From positions 1-5,343 of the forward strand of contig JAEWAG010000250.1 of the NCBI GenBank assembly GCA_023391775.1: a stretch of 5,343 bases of DNA. The letters run 5' to 3'. Under the pieces are notes generated by a model. It ran no database searches. It saw only the letters and a program-made list of their open reading frames with translations, and was not told where the DNA came from. Of this stretch, positions 1 to 5,343 are shown one piece after another. A program made the translations under genes and the position numbers. The DNA comes from Pseudomonadota bacterium (GTDB lineage: Bacteria > Pseudomonadota > Gammaproteobacteria > Xanthomonadales > Xanthomonadaceae). The stretch's first letter is position 1. The number at the start of each line of letters is the position of its first letter.

Positions 1-1139
1 ACAAGGTCGATGCACTGATCAACCTGGTCGGCGAGCTGGTCATCACCCAGGCCATGCTCAAGCAGGTCAGCGGCGGCATGGACCCGGCCCAGGCCGAGCG
101 CCTGTTCGCCGGCCTGGAACTGCTGGAGCGCAATACCCGCGACCTGCAGGAAGCGGTCATCGGCGTGCGCATGCTGCCGGTGGACGCTGTGTTCCGCCGC
201 TTCCCGCGCCTGGTGCGCGACCTGTCCACCCGCCTGGGCAAGCAGGTGCGCCTGCGCACCCTGGGCGAGGGCACCGAGCTGGACAAGGGCCTGATCGAGA
301 AGATCGCCGACCCGCTGGTGCACCTGGTCCGCAACTCGATCGACCACGGCCTGGAACTGCCGGACGCGCGCAAGGCCGCCGGCAAGGACGAGACCGGCAC
401 CATCACCCTGGCCGCCTCGCACCAGGGCGGCCACATCGTGATCGAGGTCGCCGACGACGGCCGCGGCCTCAATCGCGACAGGATCCTGGCCAAGGCCGCC
501 GAACGCGGCCTGGCGATTCCCGACAATCCCACCGACGCCCAGGTCTGGGACCTGATCTTCCAGCCCGGCTTCTCCACCGCCGAGGAGGTCACCGACCTGT
601 CCGGACGCGGCGTGGGCATGGACGTGGTCCGCAGGAACATCCAGGCCCTGGGCGGCGAAGTGCAGCTGGAAAGCAGCGCCGGCCGCGGCACCCGCGTGGT
701 GATCCGCCTGCCGCTGACCCTGGCCATCCTCGACGGCATGGTCGTGTCCACCGGCGGCGAGATCCTGATCCTGCCGCTGACCCACGTGCTGGAGGCGCTG
801 CAGCCGCAGGCCGGGGACATCCGCAGCGTGGCCGGCAACGGCCGGGTGCTGCGCGTGCGCGGCGAGTACCTGCCGCTGCTGTCGCTTTCGGGCACCTTCG
901 GCTTCGGCCAGGGCAGCGCCGAGTCGCTGGTGGTGGTGGTCGAAGGGGACGGCCAGAAGCTGGCGCTGCAGGTCGAGGAGCTGGTCGGCCAGCAGCAGGT
1001 GGTGGTCAAGAACCTCGAGAAGAACTACCGGCGCGTGCCCGGCATCTCCGGCGCGACCATCCTCGGCGACGGCCGCGTGGCCCTGATCGTCGACGTCGGC
1101 GCCCTTGCCCGCCAGCGCCAGCTGCCGCAGGCCGCCTGA
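1..1139 (+). CDS. cheA: Chemotaxis histidine kinase CheA, C-terminal part (5' end outside window)
   Basis: CheA autophosphorylates in response to receptor signals and passes the phosphate to CheY and CheB. It works in the cytoplasmic receptor-CheW-CheA array. The open frame enters from the left edge (first full codon at base 3), giving 378 residues up to TGA at 1137-1139. The first residues, KVDALINLVGELVITQA, are the start of the P3 dimerisation helix, so the phosphotransfer (P1) and CheY-binding (P2) domains lie upstream. Counting from the first full codon, the HATPase P4 domain shows the N box HLVRNSIDHG (107-116), G1 box DDGRG (151-155), F box FQPGFS (186-191) and G2 box GRGVGMD (201-207). 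The CheW-like P5 domain fills about 240-378. All expected ATP-binding residues are present and no frameshift is seen. A short C-terminal tail ends the protein. Identification is secure; only the N-terminal layout is unknown. Confidence 0.97.
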   Translation, partial: KVDALINLVGELVITQAMLKQVSGGMDPAQAERLFAGLELLERNTRDLQEAVIGVRMLPVDAVFRRFPRLVRDLSTRLGKQVRLRTLGEGTELDKGLIEKIADPLVHLVRNSIDHGLELPDARKAAGKDETGTITLAASHQGGHIVIEVADDGRGLNRDRILAKAAERGLAIPDNPTDAQVWDLIFQPGFSTAEEVTDLSGRGVGMDVVRRNIQALGGEVQLESSAGRGTRVVIRLPLTLAILDGMVVSTGGEILILPLTHVLEALQPQAGDIRSVAGNGRVLRVRGEYLPLLSLSGTFGFGQGSAESLVVVVEGDGQKLALQVEELVGQQQVVVKNLEKNYRRVPGISGATILGDGRVALIVDVGALARQRQLPQAA

Positions 1140-1162
1140 GTGGCCCGGCCGTGGCCGCCGGG

Positions 1163-1189
1163 TCAAGTCCGGCGCGGCGCGGCCGATAA
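1163..1189 (+). promoter_or_regulatory. Sigma-28 (FliA) promoter for the pilZ/ycgR gene
   Basis: TCAAGTCC at 1163-1170, an 11-base spacer, then GCCGATAA at 1182-1189. The enterobacterial FliA consensus is TAAAGTTT-N11-GCCGATAA; the -10 half matches at all eight positions and the spacing is exact. It lies in the gap between cheA and the PilZ gene and points toward the latter. Transcription would start near 1195-1197, leaving a leader of only about 27 bases before ATG 1223. Confidence 0.85.
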
Positions 1190-1222
1190 GGCGGTAACGA
1201 CGTACCCCCGACCGCTTCCAGG

Positions 1223-1990
1223 ATGACGGCAGGCACCGATACCAGCCCGGTCCCCATGGATCTGGCCGACACCGAGCGCTACCTGCTGCGCGAGCAGCGG
1301 GACATCCTGCGCGTGCTCCAGGCCCTGGTCGACAACCGCGCCCTGATCAGCGCGCACCTGATGCCCGGCGGCCTGCCCTGCCCCACCGCGCTGCTGGAGG
1401 TGGACCCCGAGCGCGGCGTACTGATCGACGGCAACCGCCAGGAAAACATCAACCAGCGCATGGCCGCGGCCGACTACGTGATCTGCGTGGCCCAGCTGGA
1501 CCGGGTGCGCATCCAGTTCCGCCTGCCGCGACTGGCGCGCGTTCCCGGCGAGGACGCTGCCTCGTTCATCGCACCGCTGCCGGAGAGCCTGCTGGAGCTG
1601 CAGCGTCGCGAGCTGTACCGGCTGGAGCTGCTGCCCGGCCCGGTGGTCACCCTGCAGGTGCCGCCACTGCAGGAGGACCTGCCGGGCCTGCAGCTGCGGG
1701 CGCTGGACATCAGCGGCGGCGGAGTGGCCCTGGCCCTGCGCGAGGAGGACCAGGCGCGCTTCCCGCCGGGCGGCCAGCTCGACGGCTGCAGCCTGCTGCT
1801 GCCGGAAGGCGGGCCGATCCCGGTGCGCCTGCAGGTGGCCCACGTCTCGCGCCACCAGTCCCTGGCCGGCCACCCGGTGCGGGCCGGCTGCCGCTTCGTC
1901 GGCCTGCCGCGGCTGGCCGAGAACCGGATCCTGCAATACATCTTCCAGGTCGAACGCCAGCGCAAGGCGCGCGAGCGCGGGGTCGCGTAA
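1223..1990 (+). CDS. ycgR: YcgR-type PilZ-domain c-di-GMP-binding flagellar brake protein
   Basis: Proteins of this family bind cyclic di-GMP and act at the flagellar motor to slow or bias rotation. The 255-residue product has the two-domain layout of YcgR. An N-terminal YcgR-like domain spans about residues 15-115; ISAHL at 42-46 and PTALLEVDPERG at 54-65 resemble that domain. A C-terminal PilZ domain spans about 125-245. Both c-di-GMP contact motifs are intact: RxxxR at R129-R133 (RRELYR, 128-133) and DxSxxG at D162-G167 (DISGGG). The length is typical of the family. The gene has its own sigma-28 promoter and sits between cheA and cheW, which supports a motility role. The start is uncertain: ATG 1223 has only AGG two bases upstream, and ATG 1256 (MDLADTERY) is an alternative. 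An in-frame TAA at 1187-1189 rules out any start further upstream. Other PilZ effectors share these motifs, so the motor role is inferred from domain pairing and context. Confidence 0.92.
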   Translation: MTAGTDTSPVPMDLADTERYLLREQRDILRVLQALVDNRALISAHLMPGGLPCPTALLEVDPERGVLIDGNRQENINQRMAAADYVICVAQLDRVRIQFRLPRLARVPGEDAASFIAPLPESLLELQRRELYRLELLPGPVVTLQVPPLQEDLPGLQLRALDISGGGVALALREEDQARFPPGGQLDGCSLLLPEGGPIPVRLQVAHVSRHQSLAGHPVRAGCRFVGLPRLAENRILQYIFQVERQRKARERGVA

Positions 1991-1998
1991 CCGGCCGC

Positions 1999-2025
1999 TA
2001 AAGTTGCCCCGGGAACTGCCGATCT
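1999..2025 (+). promoter_or_regulatory. Sigma-28 (FliA) promoter for cheW
   Basis: TAAAGTTG at 1999-2006, an 11-base spacer, then GCCGATCT at 2018-2025. The -35 half matches seven of eight consensus positions and the -10 half matches the core GCCGAT, with ideal spacing. It starts nine bases after the stop codon of the PilZ gene. The predicted start near 2031-2033 gives a leader of roughly 50 bases before the cheW ATG. Confidence 0.88.
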
Positions 2026-2080
2026 CTCACAGGAACCGTCCCGCGCACCCCGCGGCCACGCCCTGCAGGAGCGATACCCC

Positions 2081-2560
2081 ATGAGCAGCACCCCGGCCCC
2101 GTCCACCGGCGAATTCCTCACCTTCACCCTCGGCGAGGAGCACTACGGCGTCGACATCCTCAAGGTCCAGGAAATCCGCGGCTACGACTCGGTGACCCGG
2201 GTGCCGGACGCGCCGGAGTACATCAAGGGCGTGATCAACCTGCGCGGCACCATCGTCCCGGTGATCGACCTGCGCCTGAAGCTGCGCCTGAAGGAGGCGC
2301 GCTACGACAGCTTCACCGTGATGATCGTGCTCAACGTCGAGGACCGGGTGGTCGGCATCGTGGTCGACGGCGTGTCCGACGTGGTGCCGCTGGCCGCCGA
2401 GCAGATCCGCCCCACCCCCGAATTCGGGGCTGCCGTCGATACCCGCTTCATCAGCGGCATCGGCACCCTGGACGAGCGGATGCTGATCCTGCTCGACATC
2501 GAGACCCTGCTGGACAGCGCCGACCTCGGCGAGGACCAGGTGATGGAACCGGCTGCCTAA
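2081..2560 (+). CDS. cheW: Chemotaxis adaptor protein CheW
   Basis: CheW is the cytoplasmic scaffold that joins chemoreceptors to the P5 domain of CheA and completes the signalling array. The 159-residue product is a single CheW domain of usual length. After a short Ser/Thr/Pro-rich start come [20 protein letters not shown] (15-34), the receptor/kinase-contact stretch [18 protein letters not shown] (48-65, with the hallmark NLRG at 53-56), the strand around [13 protein letters not shown] (90-102), and [20 protein letters not shown] (122-141). A short acidic tail follows. The start is supported by AGGAG at 2067-2071, nine bases before ATG. The gene lies downstream of cheA and the PilZ gene and has its own sigma-28 promoter, so it belongs to the flagellar chemotaxis system. 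Nothing is missing or odd in the product. Confidence 0.97.
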   Translation: MSSTPAPSTGEFLTFTLGEEHYGVDILKVQEIRGYDSVTRVPDAPEYIKGVINLRGTIVPVIDLRLKLRLKEARYDSFTVMIVLNVEDRVVGIVVDGVSDVVPLAAEQIRPTPEFGAAVDTRFISGIGTLDERMLILLDIETLLDSADLGEDQVMEPAA

Positions 2561-2585
2561 AGTCGTCGCCCCCGGCTGCCGATAG
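2558..2585 (+). promoter_or_regulatory. Sigma-28 (FliA) promoter for the small secreted protein, overlapping the cheW stop
   Basis: TAAAGTCG at 2558-2565 and GCCGATAG at 2578-2585, separated by 12 bases. The -35 half uses the cheW stop codon (TAA, 2558-2560) as its first three bases. The -10 half matches seven of eight consensus positions. The spacer is one base longer than in the two upstream promoters, which could weaken it. The predicted leader is about 45 bases. Confidence 0.75.
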
Positions 2586-2624
2586 GCCCTGCAAGGCAGC
2601 CACCCGTTCCCCTTTCCCGCCATC

Positions 2625-2628
2625 GGAG
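2625..2628 (+). promoter_or_regulatory. Shine-Dalgarno site of the small secreted protein gene
   Basis: GGAG at 2625-2628 lies nine bases before ATG 2638. This is the same spacing as for cheW and the MCP gene, and it fixes the start that yields a complete signal peptide. Confidence 0.75.
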
Positions 2629-2637
2629 TAGTCCCCA

Positions 2638-3021
2638 ATGAACCGCTCGATCAAAGCCCTTCCCGTGATCGCCACGCTGCTGGCCGCCATGCCGGTTGCC
2701 GCGCTCGCCCAGGAAGCCGTTCCCGCCGAACAGGCCGTCCGCTTCGTCGGCAAGGACGTCATGGTCTGCGGCAAGGTCGAGAAGACGCGGTGGGCGCAGA
2801 ACACCGAGGGCGAGCCGACCTTCCTGTACATGGGCGGCTCGTTCCCGCGCCACACCTTCTCCGCCCGCATCCCGGGCGACCAGCGCGGCAAGTTCAAGCC
2901 GGCGCCGGAAGAGCTGGAAGGCCGCGACATCTGCGTGATCGGCACCGTCCAGCGTGACGCGAGCCGCGCGGAGATCGCCGTGACCTCGCCGTCCAGCATC
3001 AAGCTGGCCACCCTCAAGTAA
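2638..3021 (+). CDS. Small exported protein with OB-fold-like pattern, function unknown
   Basis: I do not recognise a named gene. The 127-residue product opens with a clear Sec signal peptide: basic MNRSIK, a hydrophobic core at about 7-21, and an ALA cleavage site with the cut after residue 24 (AALA/QEA). The mature part, about 103 residues, alternates short hydrophobic strands with charged turns: VGKDVMVCGKVEK (37-49), TFLYMGGSFPRHTFSARIPG (61-80), then EGRDICVIGTVQR (94-106) and SSIKLA (119-124). This 'hold-V-x-G-x-V ... FLN/Y-GG-x-x-P ... GRDI-x-V-x-G-x-V' pattern resembles small secreted OB-fold proteins, but this is a judgement by eye. Cys44 and Cys99 sit in equivalent positions of the two strand motifs and could form a disulphide in the periplasm. 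No membrane anchor or lipobox is seen. The gene has a good Shine-Dalgarno site and a sigma-28 promoter, and lies between cheW and an MCP gene, so a motility-linked role is possible but unproven. Confidence 0.88.
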   Translation: MNRSIKALPVIATLLAAMPVAALAQEAVPAEQAVRFVGKDVMVCGKVEKTRWAQNTEGEPTFLYMGGSFPRHTFSARIPGDQRGKFKPAPEELEGRDICVIGTVQRDASRAEIAVTSPSSIKLATLK

Positions 3022-3030
3022 GCCGTCCCC

Positions 3031-3055
3031 GGCCGGGGCGCGCCACGCCCCGGCC
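3031..3055 (+). terminator. Perfect GC hairpin, possible terminator before the MCP gene
   Basis: GGCCGGGGCG (3031-3040) and CGCCCCGGCC (3046-3055) pair perfectly over 10 bp around a five-base loop (CGCCA). The hairpin starts nine bases after the stop codon of the small secreted protein. The following bases are GTCGTT rather than a run of T, so it is a weak candidate for an intrinsic terminator. It may instead attenuate transcription or protect the 3' end of the upstream message. Confidence 0.6.
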
Positions 3056-3072
3056 GTCGTTGCCGCAGATCC

Positions 3073-3077
3073 GGGAG
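3073..3077 (+). promoter_or_regulatory. Shine-Dalgarno site of the MCP gene
   Basis: GGGAG at 3073-3077 lies nine bases before ATG 3087. It selects this ATG over the internal ATG at 3126, which would cut into the first membrane helix. Confidence 0.75.
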
Positions 3078-3086
3078 TAACTCTCC

Positions 3087-5343
3087 ATGCATTGGCTGAA
3101 GAACCTCAGGCTCACGCCGAAACTGATGCTGGCCTTTGGCGTGGTGCTGGTATTGCTGGCCGCGCAGGGCGTCGGTGCCTATTTCGGGCTTTCCTCGCTC
3201 AACCGCGCCACCACCACCCTGGAGGGCAGCCTGCAGACCGCCTCCACCGCCGCGGAGATCCGCGCGCTGGTGGGCGAGTACCGCACCGCCTCCTACCGCG
3301 GTCTGGTCCGCGCCAGCGAGGCGGTCAAGCTGGATGCGCGCCAGCGCACCGAGACCCTCTCCGGCGAGATCGACGCCAACCTGGCCGCCTACGCCAAGCT
3401 GGCCACCACCGCCCAGGAGCGCAAGCTGCTGGAGGACCTGTCCACGTCCTGGGCCAAGGCCCGCGCCTCCTACGAGTCGGTCAACGAGATGATCGACCTG
3501 GAGCTGCCGGACGACGCCCTGGACACCTTCCTCGGCGAAACCTCGGACCTGCACAACGCGGCCACCGCCTCGGTCACCGCGCTGATGCTGGAGGCCGACC
3601 GCCAGGCCGACGAGGCCGGCCGCGACGCCGCCGGCGCGTTCACCGCCTCGGTCAGCGTGATCGTGGTGATGCTGCTGGTCGGCATTGCCGGTGGCATGGC
3701 CATCGCCCTGCTGATCGCCCGCAGCCTGGCCAGCTCGATGCGCGTGGCCGTGGCCGTGGCCAACGACGTGGCCGACGGCAAGCTCGACAGCCGCATCGAC
3801 ACCAGCACGGCCGACGAGATCGGCGACCTGCTGCGCTCGATGCAGCGCATGCAGCACGACCTGCGCGAGCGCACCGAGCGCGACCAGGCCGCCGCCGCCG
3901 AGAACCTGCGCATCCGCACCGCGCTGGGCAGCTCCTCGATCGGCCTGATGATCACCGACGCCTCCTACCACATCGCCTACACCAACCCGTCGCTGGTGGC
4001 GATGCTGCAGGGCCATGCCGACCAGATCGCCCTCGCCCTGCCGGAACTGGACCTGTCCGAGCCGCTGGAAGGTCGCCCGGTGGACGTGCTGGAAGTCGGC
4101 GGCAAGGTCTCGCCGGAATTCCTGGCGCGCCTGGAGCGCGAAGGCCGCGCCGTCCGCGAGGTCAACTACGGCCAGGCCTGCATCGCCCAGAGCATCTCGG
4201 TGATCCGCGACGAGGCGGGCAACTTCGCCGGCACCGTCTGCGAGTGGCGCGACCGCACCGGTGAGATCGCGGTCGAGCAGGAGGTTGCGCAGGTGGTCGA
4301 GGCCGCCGCCGCCGGCGACCTGTCCGGCCGTATCGGCACCGACGACAAGCAGGGCTTCCTGCTGCAGCTGGCGGTGCAGCTCAACGGGCTGCTGGACGCC
4401 AACGCGATCAGCCTGGCCGAGGTCTCGCGCCTGCTGACCGGCCTGGCCGACGGCGACCTGACCGTGCGCATGGAAGGCGATTTCCGTGGCGTGTTCGCCC
4501 GCATGCGCGACGACGCCAACGCCACCGTCGACCAGCTGACCTCGATCGTCTCGCGCATCCAGGCCGCCTCCTCGGCCATCAACACCGGCGCCACCGAGAT
4601 CGCCTCCGGCAACAACGACCTGTCCCGCCGCACCGAGCAGCAGGCCGCCAACCTGGAGGAGACCGCCGCCTCGATGGAGGAGCTGACCTCCACCGTCAAG
4701 CAGAACGCCGACCACGCCCGCCAGGCCAACCAGCTGGCTATCGGCGCCGCCTCGGTCGCCTCCCAGGGCGGCCAGGTCGTCGGCCAGGTGGTCACCACCA
4801 TGGCCGACATCCAGGCCTCCTCGCGCAAGATCGCCGACATCATCTCGGTCATCGACGGCATCGCCTTCCAGACCAACATCCTGGCGCTCAACGCGGCGGT
4901 CGAAGCCGCGCGTGCAGGCGAACAGGGCCGCGGCTTCGCCGTGGTCGCCACCGAGGTGCGCTCGCTGGCCCAGCGTTCGGCCACCGCGGCCAAGGAGATC
5001 AAACAGCTGATCGAGGACTCCACCAGCAAGGTCGCCGATGGTGCCCAGCTGGCCGGACAGGCCGGCAAGACCATGGGCGAGATCGTGGCCTCGGTGCAGC
5101 GGGTGACCGACATCATGGCCGAGATCTCCGCCGCCTCGCAGGAGCAGGCCGCCGGCATCGAGCAGGTCAACCAGACCATCGTGCAGATGGACGAGACCAC
5201 CCAGCAGAACGCCGCCCTGGTGGAGGAAGCCTCCGCCGCCGCGCGGTCGATGGAGGAGCAGGCCTCGGGCCTGGCCCAGGCCATCGCGGTGTTCCAGCTG
5301 GAGCAGGCGCTGTCCGCGTCCCCGGCGGCGCCCGCACCGGCTG
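3087..5343 (+). CDS. Methyl-accepting chemotaxis protein with HAMP-PAS-HAMP-like layout (3' end outside window)
   Basis: An inner-membrane chemoreceptor that controls CheA through CheW. The frame is open from ATG 3087 to the window edge (752 full codons, no stop). Order of parts: short cytoplasmic start; membrane helix 1 (about 13-33); a mostly helical periplasmic domain (34-185), probably a four-helix bundle; membrane helix 2 (about 188-210); a HAMP domain (about 208-260, with DEIG at 243-246); a PAS domain (about 274-392, ending in EWRDRT at 386-391); two further HAMP-like segments (about 395-440 with AAGDLSGRI, and 440-490 with ADGDLTVRM); then the signalling hairpin. Likely methylation pairs are E524/E525 and E531/E532, then Q685/E686 and E713/E714. 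The hairpin tip spans about 590-621 ([20 protein letters not shown] core). An Ala/Pro-rich tail begins near 741. The ligand is unknown. The PAS domain resembles that of Aer2-type receptors but appears to lack the haem histidine. Confidence 0.95.
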   Translation, partial: MHWLKNLRLTPKLMLAFGVVLVLLAAQGVGAYFGLSSLNRATTTLEGSLQTASTAAEIRALVGEYRTASYRGLVRASEAVKLDARQRTETLSGEIDANLAAYAKLATTAQERKLLEDLSTSWAKARASYESVNEMIDLELPDDALDTFLGETSDLHNAATASVTALMLEADRQADEAGRDAAGAFTASVSVIVVMLLVGIAGGMAIALLIARSLASSMRVAVAVANDVADGKLDSRIDTSTADEIGDLLRSMQRMQHDLRERTERDQAAAAENLRIRTALGSSSIGLMITDASYHIAYTNPSLVAMLQGHADQIALALPELDLSEPLEGRPVDVLEVGGKVSPEFLARLEREGRAVREVNYGQACIAQSISVIRDEAGNFAGTVCEWRDRTGEIAVEQEVAQVVEAAAAGDLSGRIGTDDKQGFLLQLAVQLNGLLDANAISLAEVSRLLTGLADGDLTVRMEGDFRGVFARMRDDANATVDQLTSIVSRIQAASSAINTGATEIASGNNDLSRRTEQQAANLEETAASMEELTSTVKQNADHARQANQLAIGAASVASQGGQVVGQVVTTMADIQASSRKIADIISVIDGIAFQTNILALNAAVEAARAGEQGRGFAVVATEVRSLAQRSATAAKEIKQLIEDSTSKVADGAQLAGQAGKTMGEIVASVQRVTDIMAEISAASQEQAAGIEQVNQTIVQMDETTQQNAALVEEASAAARSMEEQASGLAQAIAVFQLEQALSASPAAPAPA

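Noticed and set aside
929..941. Run of GTG repeats in cheA
   Set aside because: It simply encodes a valine-rich strand of the CheW-like domain and is too short to be a meaningful repeat.
1144..1162. Short hairpin CCCGGC/GCCGGG after cheA as a terminator
   Set aside because: The stem is only six base pairs with a seven-base loop, and the -35 of the next promoter follows rather than a T-rich run. Such pairings arise by chance in GC-rich DNA.
1163..2127. Minus-strand open frames opposite the PilZ gene
   Set aside because: They mirror the codon bias of the PilZ gene and run through its sigma-28 promoter; the products show no domain pattern.
2027..2638. A 203-codon minus-strand open frame opposite cheW
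   Set aside because: Its His/Asp/Val/Gln-rich product is the expected antisense of cheW.
3014..3040. TCAAGTAA near the end of the small secreted protein gene as a fourth sigma-28 -35 element
   Set aside because: At the proper spacing the sequence is CCGGGGCG, unlike GCCGATAA, so there is no -10 half.
3092..4264. A 390-codon plus-strand open frame
   Set aside because: It is a shifted-frame shadow of the MCP gene, with an Arg/Gly/Ala/Pro-rich translation. The true frame begins at 3087 and has no stop before the window edge.
2451..4715. A 754-codon open frame on the minus strand
   Set aside because: It lies opposite cheW, the small secreted protein and the MCP, all of which have clear family motifs, good start sites and promoters. 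Its translation is a low-complexity Gly/Val/Gln/Ala/His string, typical of the antisense of high-GC genes.
4166..5284. A 372-codon minus-strand open frame
   Set aside because: It is antisense to the conserved signalling domain of the MCP and its Ser/Ala/Thr/Arg-rich product matches no family.

Overview
The window is a piece of a flagellar chemotaxis locus from a high-GC gammaproteobacterium. Five genes lie head to tail on the + strand: the 3' end of cheA, a YcgR-type PilZ protein, cheW, a small secreted protein of unknown role, and the first 752 codons of a methyl-accepting chemotaxis protein (MCP). Strong G/C third-position bias, the gene order, and an MCP with a PAS domain between HAMP-type segments all point to the Xanthomonadaceae/Lysobacteraceae (Xanthomonas, Stenotrophomonas, Lysobacter, Luteimonas and relatives). 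This is inferred from general family knowledge, not from a search. Both ends of the window cut through genes.

Layout: 1-1139 is CheA from the dimerisation helix to the stop. 1140-1222 is an intergenic region with a near-consensus sigma-28 (FliA) promoter. 1223-1990 is the c-di-GMP-binding PilZ/YcgR protein. 1991-2080 holds a second sigma-28 promoter. 2081-2560 is CheW. A third sigma-28 promoter overlaps the cheW stop codon. 2638-3021 encodes a 127-residue protein with a signal peptide and an OB-fold-like pattern. 3031-3055 is a perfect 10-bp GC hairpin, a possible terminator. 3087-5343 is the MCP, open to the window end. No gap between genes exceeds 100 bases. I see no mobile element, tRNA, rRNA, CRISPR or phage signature.

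How the genes work together: the MCP senses a stimulus through a periplasmic helical domain and/or a cytoplasmic PAS domain. CheW couples it to the kinase CheA, which would phosphorylate CheY (not in the window). The PilZ/YcgR protein would bind c-di-GMP and act on the flagellar motor as a brake. The repeated sigma-28 promoters mean that pilZ, cheW and the small secreted protein are probably switched on as late flagellar genes, each from its own start.

The points most worth a second look are: (i) three sigma-28 promoters in three consecutive gaps; (ii) an exported OB-fold-like protein placed under one of them, between cheW and a receptor; and (iii) an Aer2-like PAS domain in the MCP that keeps the conserved tryptophan of that family but appears to lack the haem-ligating histidine. 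I found no clear evidence of a wholly new system.
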